Shown: positions 46,823 through 55,844, counted from the stretch's first letter. The stretch is DNA of 64,000 nt from Sphingobacterium olei (GCF_005048855.1 NZ_SUME01000003.1:558001-622000); one strand, 5' to 3'. Notes: a model not told the origin generated them from the letters alone. Made by a program: numbers and translations.

Positions 46823-47575
46823 ATGAAAAAAATAGGCATCCTGTTTTTATTAAGTGTTCTGTTATTCTCTTGTCGAAAAGACAAAACTCCAGAGCCACAA
46901 AAATCCGTAAAAGTGATCGACAAAATTAATATCAAGAAAACATATTCGGGCAGTTCTACGATTGTTACTGACCGACTTGATTTTGAATATAACAGCAATA
47001 ACGAAGTTTCAAAAATCAGTCGCTTCGAAGACGATGTTCTATATTATAGTTACACGTATGTTTATCAAAATAACTTACCTGTTTCGTCGATGTATGACTT
47101 CACATTCGGAGGGGATCCCGTATATAAAGTAACCTATGGTTATACCAATCGGAAATACGCAAGATACTATGATAGTTACTATAATGATGAAACCCTCTTT
47201 ACCCACAATGCACAGTACAATTTATATACAAGCTCCGTCAATGGCAACAGGTTTATGCTAAATGAGTTTGATGATATTACCACTCGTACTGCTTCGGGTA
47301 ATGAATATACTTTTACTTTCGATACCTCAAAAAAAGGGCCGCTTTACAATGTCGTAAACAAAAAGTGGATACCGGCTTTATGGTATGGCATTTCCGGTTT
47401 GGGTATTCTCGAATTTTCAACGCATCCGGTTACCTCTTTGTTTGATGACAATTTAGCTCAAGCAAATCCATACACCAACACGTATGATACCGACGGATTT
47501 GTTACCAAATCTGTATTCTCCGTGTACAACGGAACTACAATGTATGAAATAACCTATATCTATAAATCCATTTAA
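46823..47575 (+). CDS. Putative lipoprotein, YD/RHS-like beta-repeat type
   Basis: 250 aa with lipobox LLFSC after a standard signal. The body is made of short beta hairpins (TDRLDFEYNSNNEVSKISRFEDDVLYYSYTYVYQNN, YDTDGFVTKSVFSVYNGTTMYEITYIY), the pattern of DUF4595-like or YD-repeat-like lipoproteins of Bacteroidota. Such proteins are cell-surface or periplasmic and uncharacterised. It is 22 nt after the DUF4870-like gene. Confidence 0.7.
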   Translation: MKKIGILFLLSVLLFSCRKDKTPEPQKSVKVIDKINIKKTYSGSSTIVTDRLDFEYNSNNEVSKISRFEDDVLYYSYTYVYQNNLPVSSMYDFTFGGDPVYKVTYGYTNRKYARYYDSYYNDETLFTHNAQYNLYTSSVNGNRFMLNEFDDITTRTASGNEYTFTFDTSKKGPLYNVVNKKWIPALWYGISGLGILEFSTHPVTSLFDDNLAQANPYTNTYDTDGFVTKSVFSVYNGTTMYEITYIYKSI

Positions 47576-47607
47576 TGAGTCAATCTTAAATTTTAAATAG
47601 CATACAA

Positions 47608-48387
47608 ATGAAAGTAATAAAAATCATAACAACAGCCGCAATATCAAGCCTTTTTCTTTTCTCCTGTGGAGAAAAGAAAAATAATAGTAGTAACAAGGAC
47701 GGTCTCGATTTAGAAGCCATCATCAACAAAAAATCAAACGATTCTAATGCCAAAGGCGACAATAAATGTCTTTTGGAATATCAGACAAAATACGACCAGC
47801 TCCTCAGTGAAGACGATGTAATTGCTGCCACAGGTTTTTCAAAAAGCGTACTGAAAACTAAAAGCTCAATGGTTTTAAAAGATCCCGAATACCATTCGTT
47901 TGAATATAAATTCAGCAACGGGAGAATGCGGACTATGCCAATGGTGGGAAAACTGGAAATACCTGACGTAGTAAAGGTGAAAAGCATCAAAGCGATTTCC
48001 TTAACCGCATTTGAAAGTACTTATAAAGCTATTTCAGATGAAGAAATGCAAGTAGCTAAAGAAGCTTTGAATGATGTCACCGAAGGAAAATCGGGTGATG
48101 CCGAAGCAGATGCCGCACTAAAAAAGGCAGAAGAGCATAATGTAAGTAAAGAACAGGTAAAAGAAATTGGCGGTGGAATGATGGATGTCATGAAAGAAGT
48201 TTCCAAAGGTTACCGTGTTGTAGATAATTTGGGCGATGCCGCCCGTTGGAATATAGTAAGCAATGAACTTTATATTTTACAAAACGGTGTACAATTGGTA
48301 ATCCTTTGCGAAGTAAACGATGATAATGAAAAAAATAGATCCGTAGCTATTGCTTTAGCAAAAATCATACTGAATAAATGCGAATGA
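47608..48387 (+). CDS. Putative lipoprotein, unknown function
   Basis: 259 aa; signal ends LFLFSC. A charged linker (EKKNNSSNKDGLDLEAIINKKSNDSNAKG) is followed by an alpha/beta body with a long Glu/Ala/Lys helix (~150-205, DEEMQVAKEALNDVTEGKSGDAEADAALKKAEEHN). The end SVAIALAKIILNKCE resembles the C-terminal helix of the lipoprotein encoded at 44854. No family recognised. 32 nt after the preceding gene. Confidence 0.7.
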   Translation: MKVIKIITTAAISSLFLFSCGEKKNNSSNKDGLDLEAIINKKSNDSNAKGDNKCLLEYQTKYDQLLSEDDVIAATGFSKSVLKTKSSMVLKDPEYHSFEYKFSNGRMRTMPMVGKLEIPDVVKVKSIKAISLTAFESTYKAISDEEMQVAKEALNDVTEGKSGDAEADAALKKAEEHNVSKEQVKEIGGGMMDVMKEVSKGYRVVDNLGDAARWNIVSNELYILQNGVQLVILCEVNDDNEKNRSVAIALAKIILNKCE

Positions 48388-48421
48388 ATTTCATACAATT
48401 TATAAACGAATATACTAAACA

Positions 48422-49456
48422 ATGAAAGATTTATTAAAACAATTTCTAATCGGCTCATTTCTATTAATGACAGCGGTTTCCTGTTCAAAAAAAGATGATG
48501 AACGGACACCACAGGTTGAAAAACAAACAGATGTATATATGGCCGGATTTGGTATGAAGGGAGCAAAATCCGTTGCCCGGATATGGAAAAACGGCATACC
48601 CCAAAATCTTACAAACGGCACTATGAATGCCAGTGCATCCTGTGTGTTTGTAGATGGCGTGGATGTCTATGCATCAGGTTCAGAGTCTAATGGTGCCAAG
48701 TCTGTAGCGATGATCTGGAAAAACGGTATTCCAACACCACTTACCAGTGGTATTAACAATGCCGAAGCACATGCTGTTTATGCAGTCGGTAAGGATGTGT
48801 ACGTAGCGGGTACCGAATATGAGGGCTCAACTGCCGTAGCCAGACTTTGGAAAAACGGCGTACCTGTAATTCTTACCAATAGCGGTAAACCAAGTTTTGC
48901 AAACTCGGTATTTGTTTCCGGGAATGACGTGTATGTAGCCGGATTTGAAGATAGCGGCATAAAAGCAACCGCAATGCTTTGGAAAAATGGTACGCCCGTA
49001 ATCATTACCAATAGCAGTGATAATACCTATGGCAGAGCCGTATACGTTGTGGGCAGTGACGTCTATGTAGCAGGAACTGAAAATAATGGAATAACATCCG
49101 TAGCTACAGTATGGAAAAACGGAAATGCCACTAGGCTTACAAATAACACGAACGATGAGGCCTATGTTACTGGTATATATGTGTCCGGCGCCGATGTATA
49201 TGTGTCAGGAAACGATTATAATGGCTCAAAATCTATTGCCAAGCTCTGGAAAAACGGTACACCAATATTGTTTTCCGAAAACACAAATAGTGTTTATGCA
49301 AATGCTGTATATGTAATGGGGTCTGATGTTTACGTAGCAGGCAATGACTACAATGGTGGATCAAATTTTTCAGCCAAACTTTGGAAAAACGGAATGCGTG
49401 AAAATCTTAACGACGACCATGGAAACGCTGTATCCATTTTTGTAGTAGAAAAATAA
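48422..49456 (+). CDS. Lipoprotein with seven-fold repeat, probable beta-propeller
   Basis: 344 aa; lipobox TAVSC then a short linker. From ~residue 36 to the end there are seven repeats of ~44 residues, each built on DVYVAGxExxGxxxxAxLWKNGxPxxLTN and an aromatic/aliphatic AVYVxG strand. Seven blades of this length fit a closed seven-bladed propeller, a fold used to bind proteins or glycans. The repeats are also alike at DNA level: each has TGGAAAAACGG or one base different. This points to recent internal duplication or gene conversion. Binding target unknown. Confidence 0.82.
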   Translation: MKDLLKQFLIGSFLLMTAVSCSKKDDERTPQVEKQTDVYMAGFGMKGAKSVARIWKNGIPQNLTNGTMNASASCVFVDGVDVYASGSESNGAKSVAMIWKNGIPTPLTSGINNAEAHAVYAVGKDVYVAGTEYEGSTAVARLWKNGVPVILTNSGKPSFANSVFVSGNDVYVAGFEDSGIKATAMLWKNGTPVIITNSSDNTYGRAVYVVGSDVYVAGTENNGITSVATVWKNGNATRLTNNTNDEAYVTGIYVSGADVYVSGNDYNGSKSIAKLWKNGTPILFSENTNSVYANAVYVMGSDVYVAGNDYNGGSNFSAKLWKNGMRENLNDDHGNAVSIFVVEK

Positions 49457-49479
49457 ATGCACATATAAAAAATAATCAG

Positions 49480-50406
49480 ATGAAGCATTTAATCCTACTT
49501 TGTATATTATTAATCAGCCTTACATCCTTTGCTCAGAAACAAAAAGCCAAACAACACATAGCCATTTGTGAGCAAGGAAAAGGTTGCGAAATTATGGAAA
49601 TCAAAATCACTTCCGAAGCAATAGACAAAGCATTAAGTAAACCAGGTTTTTGGATAAATGCAGCAGATAGTGCCACATTGGTCATTGAAAACTGTACGCA
49701 TAAAATAGAAGAAAAACTGTCCGTTATTGAAATACATCAATCTTTTGGAGGTAAAGGAGAGCCGAAAAAAATCACAGATTTCGATTTAGCAAAATACCTT
49801 CAACTAAAAGGATGCTGTGCCAATATCACCAAAAAAATAGCATTTTATGCCAGTGCAAGTGGAGAAGGGGCACATTCGGGAAATGGTTATTTTTATCTAA
49901 ACCTTAAAGCTGGAGAAGCTTTTATGCCAAATGATTCTTTTCAGCAGTTTTACGGTTCAGAAGCAAAAGGTGTGATACTCGATCAGTTCCTGCGTAATGG
50001 CGCAATTGATAGTTATATCATTGCCGAAGGTCAAAAATACCACGCCAAAATGCCGATCGGTACCAATATTTCTGTTATTAAAAACGATGCGTTGAACGAA
50101 CAGCGTTTCAAAACCGATTTTAGAGAAACCGGAAATACCAGAAATAATTTGAACATAACATCAACCGAATACACGGGGAAAGATGACGATGGAAAAACAA
50201 TGAGTTTTTGGATAATGCCTGTTCATGATGTCTGTCTGCCAAAAGGAAAATTTGATGCATTTGGTTTCTACAACCTTGGTTATATTTCTGTAGACGGTAT
50301 AACATATTTGGTGACCGAAATTTCAGGTAGCGGATTTGAAATTAAAATTACCGGTATTTCGGATGATACATACAATTTCAATCCTTCGGGTTACAAACCT
50401 TATTAA
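49480..50406 (+). CDS. Secreted protein with CxxGxGC motif
   Basis: 308 aa; signal ends TSFAQ. IAICEQGKGCEIMEIKI follows directly and mirrors the N-terminal region of the product of 45530. The rest is beta-rich with a central AGEAFMPNDSFQQFYGSEAKGV and DGKTMSFWIMPVHDVCLPKGKFDAFGFY. No lipobox, so periplasmic or surface-released. I find no named family. It is 23 nt after the propeller gene. Confidence 0.7.
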   Translation: MKHLILLCILLISLTSFAQKQKAKQHIAICEQGKGCEIMEIKITSEAIDKALSKPGFWINAADSATLVIENCTHKIEEKLSVIEIHQSFGGKGEPKKITDFDLAKYLQLKGCCANITKKIAFYASASGEGAHSGNGYFYLNLKAGEAFMPNDSFQQFYGSEAKGVILDQFLRNGAIDSYIIAEGQKYHAKMPIGTNISVIKNDALNEQRFKTDFRETGNTRNNLNITSTEYTGKDDDGKTMSFWIMPVHDVCLPKGKFDAFGFYNLGYISVDGITYLVTEISGSGFEIKITGISDDTYNFNPSGYKPY

Positions 50407-50416
50407 ATTTTAAAGA

Positions 50417-51028
50417 ATGAAAAAACTACTTCTCACCATTCCTTGTTTCCTACTGTTAGTATTTGGATGCAATGATGCGAAAAACAGATTCACCACCTCA
50501 ATTGTAGAAAAATCAATAGAAGCCATTTCTGGTCAAAAGATAGATATAGCAGATGCAAATGATATTGAAAAAAATGAGGCTGAAGTAAATATTACATTAC
50601 ATGGTGAAAACCTTAAAAATTATTTTAAAAAAGGCTTCGGCAGCGTTACGGCTTCTAAAGAGACAATTGCCATTACCATCGCTGGCGGCGAAAACGGACA
50701 AGACAATATTTTGATAGGGTTTACTGGAAAAGAGCGTATAGCATCGCATCCCATTAAAGGCAAAATGGTTATGGGACACAATGATGGATTTACATTCTCA
50801 ATAACCAAAGCAACCGATAATGGAATAGATATGCAATTATCTTTTGAGGCAGAAGGAGAAATCGTTTCTATGCAAAAAGATAAAGTAATCATTAAAGTAA
50901 AAGGTAAAACCGGTAGTTCGTCTGATGCCGAAAGTCCTGAAAAATGGAAATCTTATGAAGGAACTATTACCTTAAACTATCCCGTTTTTCAGGCGTTGGG
51001 TTCTTCAAAAGAAAAGTTCATTTATTAA
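50417..51028 (+). CDS. Putative lipoprotein, unknown function
   Basis: 203 aa; lipobox LLVFGC. The mature protein begins with a helix (FTTSIVEKSIEAISGQKIDIADAND) and continues as alternating beta strands (VNITLHGENLKNYF, ESFEAEGEIVSM-like, KVIIKVKGKTG). It would suit a small beta-sandwich at the outer membrane. 10 nt after the preceding gene, so part of the same message. Not recognised. Confidence 0.7.
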   Translation: MKKLLLTIPCFLLLVFGCNDAKNRFTTSIVEKSIEAISGQKIDIADANDIEKNEAEVNITLHGENLKNYFKKGFGSVTASKETIAITIAGGENGQDNILIGFTGKERIASHPIKGKMVMGHNDGFTFSITKATDNGIDMQLSFEAEGEIVSMQKDKVIIKVKGKTGSSSDAESPEKWKSYEGTITLNYPVFQALGSSKEKFIY

Positions 51029-51037
51029 TGACGAAGG

Positions 51038-51715
51038 ATGAAAAAATTATTGCTCTTTTTGGCTTTGTCATTTATTTGTTCTTACACAAAAGCTCAAATA
51101 GAGAGCCGCAAAACTATGCAGTTTACACAAGCTTGGGTTTGGGACTATGAAAATGAATTGGTGCCTAAAAACGAACCAGGACACAAAGGAGAAATAGTGA
51201 TATATTTTGAGCCCAAAAAAAATTATTGGCTTTTTACTCCCGAAGCTTATGGCACTTCGGGAGAAATGTACAACTGGATTATCGGTAAACCAGATGGAAC
51301 ATATTGGCTGTGCGATACCGATGAGTTCGGAAAGAAAACCATAACAAAGCAAAGGGTGCAATTTGCATTAAACAAAGTGCTTCCCAAACATTATAAACCG
51401 CTTGTAAACAGGAAATTTTTTAATCAGAACAAGTTGGGCTTTGCAAAAATAGAAGGTATAGAATTTAAGGTAGATTACACTAAAACTGACAACAGTTCTT
51501 CTGTTTTTATAAGTGACTTTAAAGCCGATTTTTTTCCGATATATTTTTTCAACTGTTTAAATATAGAAGCAAAACTGCCATTCAATTTTCCGGTAGATTT
51601 TCCAAATAGCAAACTACTGTTACAGGAAGTAAGCACAATAAATAAAGCAAAGCTCCAACTCACTTTCAAAGAGATTTCTCACACCGAATATTTTATTGAT
51701 TTAAAAATAGAATAG
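51038..51715 (+). CDS. Secreted protein, unknown function
   Basis: 225 aa; signal ends SYTKAQ. The body contains EPKKNYWLFTPEAYGTSGEMYNWIIGKPDGTYW and a later FFPIYFFNCLNIEAKLPFNFPVDFPN. It is beta-rich and aromatic-rich, without lipobox or membrane helix after the signal. Ten nt after the lipoprotein gene. It is the last structural gene before the NarL-type regulator, with a 62-nt gap containing two inverted repeats. Not recognised. Confidence 0.68.
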   Translation: MKKLLLFLALSFICSYTKAQIESRKTMQFTQAWVWDYENELVPKNEPGHKGEIVIYFEPKKNYWLFTPEAYGTSGEMYNWIIGKPDGTYWLCDTDEFGKKTITKQRVQFALNKVLPKHYKPLVNRKFFNQNKLGFAKIEGIEFKVDYTKTDNSSSVFISDFKADFFPIYFFNCLNIEAKLPFNFPVDFPNSKLLLQEVSTINKAKLQLTFKEISHTEYFIDLKIE

Positions 51716-51774
51716 CCATATATGGCAAAATAAAATGACTAATTTTAGAACTAATAAATTGAACCAAAATTAGT
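51715..51774. promoter_or_regulatory. Inverted repeats before the NarL-type regulator
   Basis: GCCATATATGGC at 51715-51726 is a perfect 12-bp palindrome touching the upstream stop codon. ACTAATTTT (51738-51746) and AAAATTAGT (51766-51774) are perfect 9-bp arms with 19 nt between, ending 3 nt before the regulator ATG, over its ribosome-binding region. There is no T-run, so these look like operator or translational-control elements rather than a terminator. Confidence 0.45.
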
Positions 51775-51777
51775 TAA

Positions 51778-52398
51778 ATGAAAATTTTGCTCGCAGATGA
51801 CCATTTTTTGGTATTAGATGGTCTTGAGGTACTTCTGTCTACTTTCGAGTTTGTAAAGAAAACACAAAGCGTATTAAACTATATGGAACTCAAAGAAATT
51901 TTGATGAAAGAAAATTTTGACGTTTTACTACTCGATATTCATTTCGGGAAGCACGATGGAAGAGAAATAATCGGCGAAATCAAACAGCTGGTTCCTAGCA
52001 TGAAAATTATAGCTTTAACCAGTCATTCCGACTCCGTAACCATAAAATCATCCGTTAATGCAGGTTTTGACGGTTATCTTTTAAAAATTGATGGCAGAGA
52101 AGATATTGAAAAAGCCCTTAAAGCAGTAACGAACAACGAAAAATATTTTAGTCCAAAAACACAGCAGGTATTTTTTGAGACCCACACAGCTAAAAATAAA
52201 GTAGAATTAACAGAAAGGGAAAAAGAGATTTTGCAGTTGATTGTACAAGAAAAAACCACCAAAGAAATCGCAGACCTATTGTGCCTCTCGGAAAAAACCA
52301 TAGAAACCCACCGTGGAAACATTATGCTGAAACTGGAAGTACGGAATATTGCAGGAATGGTAAAAAAAGCAATTATGCAGGGATTGGTAAATGTCTAA
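51778..52398 (+). CDS. NarL/LuxR-family response regulator
   Basis: 206 aa. Receiver with ADD (6-8) and phospho-acceptor Asp53 (VLLLDIHF), then a C-terminal LuxR helix-turn-helix (VELTEREKEILQLIVQEKTTKEIADLLCLSEKTIETHRGNIMLKLEVRN). It is paired with the histidine kinase 33 nt downstream and is the likely regulator of the ten preceding envelope genes. The switch Lys of the receiver is at YLLKIDG. Confidence 0.93.
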   Translation: MKILLADDHFLVLDGLEVLLSTFEFVKKTQSVLNYMELKEILMKENFDVLLLDIHFGKHDGREIIGEIKQLVPSMKIIALTSHSDSVTIKSSVNAGFDGYLLKIDGREDIEKALKAVTNNEKYFSPKTQQVFFETHTAKNKVELTEREKEILQLIVQEKTTKEIADLLCLSEKTIETHRGNIMLKLEVRNIAGMVKKAIMQGLVNV

Positions 52399-52431
52399 AC
52401 TATACGCCATCAAAAATTAAATTATCTACAC

Positions 52432-54354
52432 ATGAAAAAATATTTCATCACCGTATGCCTCTTTCTTTTTTTTTATGAAATTTCATTTTCGCAATCACCC
52501 GTTCAGGTAGATAGCCTATGGAGACAGGTACTTGCTATAAAAAACGACTCACTTAGAGCTGTTGAAGTTTGTAAAATGGCCCACACGTTTTATGACACAG
52601 GGAATAAACCGGCTATGGAGAAAGCTATAACAATGGCCAGAAAAATTTTTGTAAATACAAAGCCCGTAAGTGCAGAAGTAGAATTGTTGCGGTTGTTGGC
52701 TGATGTTCATGGCGACGCAGGTGATGCCACAAAGCGGATATTATATAGCGACAGTATTATTTTTGTTTCAAAAAAGGCGGCTTATAAATTAGGGGAAGGA
52801 ATCGGCTATATGGAAAAAGCAATGGCTTATGCCCTGGACGGCAATATGGACGAGGCTTTAAAACTAATAAAGCCTGCAATTATAATTTTCGAAGAACAAA
52901 AGGACGATGAACTTTTGGCTAACGCTTATAAAATGATGGGCAACCTGTTAGTGCAATCAAGAAAGGCAAAAGAGGCTATTTCATCGTATAAGCTTTCCGC
53001 AAACATTTTAGAAAAAATAAAGAAACATGGTAATGCTGGCTTAGTATATGGCAATATGGTAAGGGCATTTTTAACGATAGGAGAGAAGGATTCTGCATTA
53101 TTTTACAATGAAGTGGCAAAAAAAATGGCAATTCATGTTTCTCCCGGTCATTCATTGCATTTTATGGTAAACATGAGTGAAGCGGAATTGCAAACTATAA
53201 AAGGAAATTTTTCGCTGGCAGACGCAGCAGCTGATAAGGCATTAGCAATTGCTCAATTATTGAATAATCCCGGCATGTTAGGAGGATTCTATACAATTAA
53301 AGCTAATATTGCAAAAGAGAAAGGAAATTATAACGAGGCTATAAAATACGATTTGCTATCTATTGAACTGAATAAAAAATCAGGGAGCTTTGCTCAGCTT
53401 GTTAATAGCTATTTCAACCTATCCAAAAGTTATTATTGGGCAGGACGATATAAAGAAGCTTATGATGCGAGAGTAACCTATATGCAGTTAAATGATTCAC
53501 TTTTCTCTGAAAAATCAGCTTCAGAAATTAATGACCTTAATGTAAAGTATGAAACTAGCCAGAAAGAAAAGCAAATAGCCGAACAGGAATTGAAAATACA
53601 GAAACAGCAATCCAATTTACTATATGCCATTTTGGGCGGAGCATTATTGGTTTCTGTTTTGGGCAGTATTTTTTTCTATCAGAAAAAAGCACAAAAACTA
53701 AAACTGAAACACTTACAACAGGAAAAAGAAAATGCCATTTTAAATTCTTTCATTCTTGGAGAAGAGCGTGAGCGTAGCCGCATCTCGCATGAACTTCACG
53801 ATGGCGTTGCCGCTATGATTGGCGCTGCCAAAATGAGTTTGGAAGCTATTCCGCATCTTCCTCAAGAAAAAAGAATGGAACAGCTTTCAAAAATTCAGGG
53901 CATATTAGAACATTCTCATTCAGATATTCGCCACATTGCACACAGCCTACTCCCAACGGTATTGGAAAAAGAAGGGTTGGTACAGGCAACATCGCAATTT
54001 GTTTCGGAGATAAATGAAACAAACCTGGTCAATATCTTAGTAATAGATCAAAACAGCAATGCCTACCAACTTTCATCACAATTACAACTGATGCTCTTCA
54101 GAGTTATTCAAGAACTTGTAAATAATATTATTAAACATTCCCAGGCGCAAAATGCCGAAATAGTTTTCAGTACGCATCCCAATGGTTTGCAGATTGAAGT
54201 TACTGATGACGGGATAGGTTATGACGGTATAAGTGAGCCGGGAGAACAAGGGCTATACAGTATTACTCAACGTATAAAATCAATTGGAGGCAATTTTAAA
54301 ATTGTCAGAGGCAGCTCCGGTGGAACGCAAGCTATGGTCGAATTAACCGTTTAG
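52432..54354 (+). CDS. TPR-containing sensor histidine kinase (HisKA_3 type)
   Basis: 640 aa. A signal-like N-terminus (~1-22) leads into periplasmic TPR-like helices (~30-370), then a coiled coil, one membrane helix (~396-416, LLYAILGGALLVSVLGSIFFY) and a cytoplasmic NarX-like kinase: HisKA_3 with SRISHELHDGVAAMIGAAK (His456 in ELHD), and HATPase with VIQELVNNIIKHSQAQN and DDGIGYDG. TPR sensors of this type read protein partners or peptides in the periplasm, so the envelope proteins encoded upstream are natural candidates for its ligand. That link is inference. Confidence 0.92.
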   Translation: MKKYFITVCLFLFFYEISFSQSPVQVDSLWRQVLAIKNDSLRAVEVCKMAHTFYDTGNKPAMEKAITMARKIFVNTKPVSAEVELLRLLADVHGDAGDATKRILYSDSIIFVSKKAAYKLGEGIGYMEKAMAYALDGNMDEALKLIKPAIIIFEEQKDDELLANAYKMMGNLLVQSRKAKEAISSYKLSANILEKIKKHGNAGLVYGNMVRAFLTIGEKDSALFYNEVAKKMAIHVSPGHSLHFMVNMSEAELQTIKGNFSLADAAADKALAIAQLLNNPGMLGGFYTIKANIAKEKGNYNEAIKYDLLSIELNKKSGSFAQLVNSYFNLSKSYYWAGRYKEAYDARVTYMQLNDSLFSEKSASEINDLNVKYETSQKEKQIAEQELKIQKQQSNLLYAILGGALLVSVLGSIFFYQKKAQKLKLKHLQQEKENAILNSFILGEERERSRISHELHDGVAAMIGAAKMSLEAIPHLPQEKRMEQLSKIQGILEHSHSDIRHIAHSLLPTVLEKEGLVQATSQFVSEINETNLVNILVIDQNSNAYQLSSQLQLMLFRVIQELVNNIIKHSQAQNAEIVFSTHPNGLQIEVTDDGIGYDGISEPGEQGLYSITQRIKSIGGNFKIVRGSSGGTQAMVELTV

Positions 54355-54401
54355 CGTTCTAATGATGCACAAAATACTCGTACATTACATCATTGTATGA
54401 C

Positions 54402-54422
54402 ACCGCGATAGCTGCGGTTTAA
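54402..54422 (+). terminator. Weak hairpin after the histidine kinase
   Basis: ACCGC (54402-54406) pairs with GCGGT (54414-54418) across a 7-nt loop and is followed by only three T. It is the only GC-rich hairpin in the 160-nt gap between the kinase and the convergent membrane-protein gene, so it may end the cassette's transcript. Confidence 0.35.
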
Positions 54423-54514
54423 CAAAAACTTAGCAACAACAAAACTCCACTAAACAGCTGTCAATTTCATTCCAGTTCACTTTCTGGCGAGTAACACAGT
54501 ATATAACTTGTGAA

Positions 54515-55147
54515 CTATTCTTCTAAATTCTTCAACAAGAGCTTTATCTGTTTAAGGTATTTTCCATAATATTTGTCAATCGTCCATTCGCAGAACAAAA
54601 GGACAAATGCTAACAACAAAATACCAATAATTGACGTTTTCCAGATAAAGTTAGGGTCTATAGCTAGTGTCTCCTTAAAGTTGACATATTTCATAAACCA
54701 CTCAAAAGTTCGATTTTTTCCAAATATTACAAAATATAGGCCCAATGCCGAGGGTACAATAATATAGCAAGATATTTTATAACTTTCTACCGCGAACTTC
54801 AGTTCATAATAGAGTTGAATCAGGTTTTCTTTCGAGCTGAATACGTCATCTTTTTTCGTCATTTTATTGAACGCAAGAAAGCGACGATAATAAAATAGAT
54901 AAGGAATTAGCATCTGCAGTAGGAAAAAATAATGCAGCATTTTTATCTCTATGCTAAACGAATCATAAATCGGTATAGTAAATAAAAATAGGAAAGAAAG
55001 TGCTGAGAATACAAATTCTCTTTTGAAATTTCTACTAATTTTATCTGTGATCGATCTCGTTTTTTTTAGGCTCTCGGTTCTAATATTGACAGCGTCACCA
55101 GTTTGTTGGTTCCATTTGTTTTGTAATTCGTCAAAATTCATATCCAT
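54515..55147 (-). CDS. Membrane protein co-translated with an ECF sigma factor (putative sigma regulator)
   Basis: 210 aa. The soluble N-terminus MDMNFDELQNKWNQQTGDAV..SLKKTRSITDKISRNFKREF recalls other Bacteroidota proteins encoded after ECF sigma genes. Four membrane helices follow (~48-68, ~75-90, ~125-145, ~170-190). Its start overlaps the end of the sigma-factor gene by 17 nt (11 nt if the Met at 55141 is used). Position suggests an anti-sigma or modulator role, but no ZAS zinc motif (HxxxCxxC) is present, so this is only contextual. Confidence 0.75.
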   Translation of the reverse strand: MDMNFDELQNKWNQQTGDAVNIRTESLKKTRSITDKISRNFKREFVFSALSFLFLFTIPIYDSFSIEIKMLHYFFLLQMLIPYLFYYRRFLAFNKMTKKDDVFSSKENLIQLYYELKFAVESYKISCYIIVPSALGLYFVIFGKNRTFEWFMKYVNFKETLAIDPNFIWKTSIIGILLLAFVLLFCEWTIDKYYGKYLKQIKLLLKNLEE

Positions 55148-55631
55148 TATTTTTAATGATCTCTTGCAGTTTTTCTTTAGTTCTATTCAGTTTAACACGA
55201 GCATTCACTTCAGAAATGCCCAAACTTAAAGCAATTTCTCTATGTGGCATTCCTTCTAGGAAAAGGAAAATCAAAGCCTTTTCTATCGGATTCAATTCCT
55301 GTACAGCGTTGTAGAAATAATCTAATTGTATGTCTTTTTGTCGGGAATCTTCTTCCTCGATATGGTCCATATCTTTGTCAAGAGGCTCTTTATCCACTTT
55401 ACGGCTTTCTTTTTTGAAGAAAGTCAACGCCGTGTTCAACGCTACTCCATACATCCATGTCGCAAATGCACTTTTACCTTCGAAGCTATTGTACGCTTTC
55501 CAAAGTTGGAAGATTATCTCCTGCGTCAAATCTTCTTGGTCGTCCAACTGGTCCATATACAAGCGTGACACTTTATATAATATACCTTTATGTTGCGTGA
55601 TGAGCTGTATGAATTCCTGTTCTTTTGTCAT
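55131..55631 (-). CDS. ECF-type RNA polymerase sigma factor
   Basis: 166 aa group IV sigma factor. Region 2 (DLTQEIIFQLWKAYNSFEGKSAFATWMYGVALNTALTFFKK) contacts the -10 element and core; region 4 (ELNPIEKALIFLFLEGMPHREIALSLGISEVNARVKLNRTKEKLQEII) contains the -35-binding helix-turn-helix. The linker is acidic (DHIEEEDSRQKD). The downstream membrane-protein gene overlaps it. The target promoters are unknown; no obvious ECF-type promoter was seen upstream of its own start. Confidence 0.93.
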   Translation of the reverse strand: MTKEQEFIQLITQHKGILYKVSRLYMDQLDDQEDLTQEIIFQLWKAYNSFEGKSAFATWMYGVALNTALTFFKKESRKVDKEPLDKDMDHIEEEDSRQKDIQLDYFYNAVQELNPIEKALIFLFLEGMPHREIALSLGISEVNARVKLNRTKEKLQEIIKNNGYEF

Positions 55632-55844
55632 GGACCAAAAACGGTTATTTTTTATTTCCTAGATTGATATACATAGTCAGAAGAATACAGGGCACGTTAC
55701 ATAGTGAATTGTACAGGTTACTGTTCATTACTTTTAATCTATTTATCGTTACTTTTGAATAGTTAGTACGGAGAACCGAGAAATGTTACATAAATGGATG
55801 TGTTTTTTGTAGGGCAAGTACAACGGAATTTCCTCTGCACTTTA

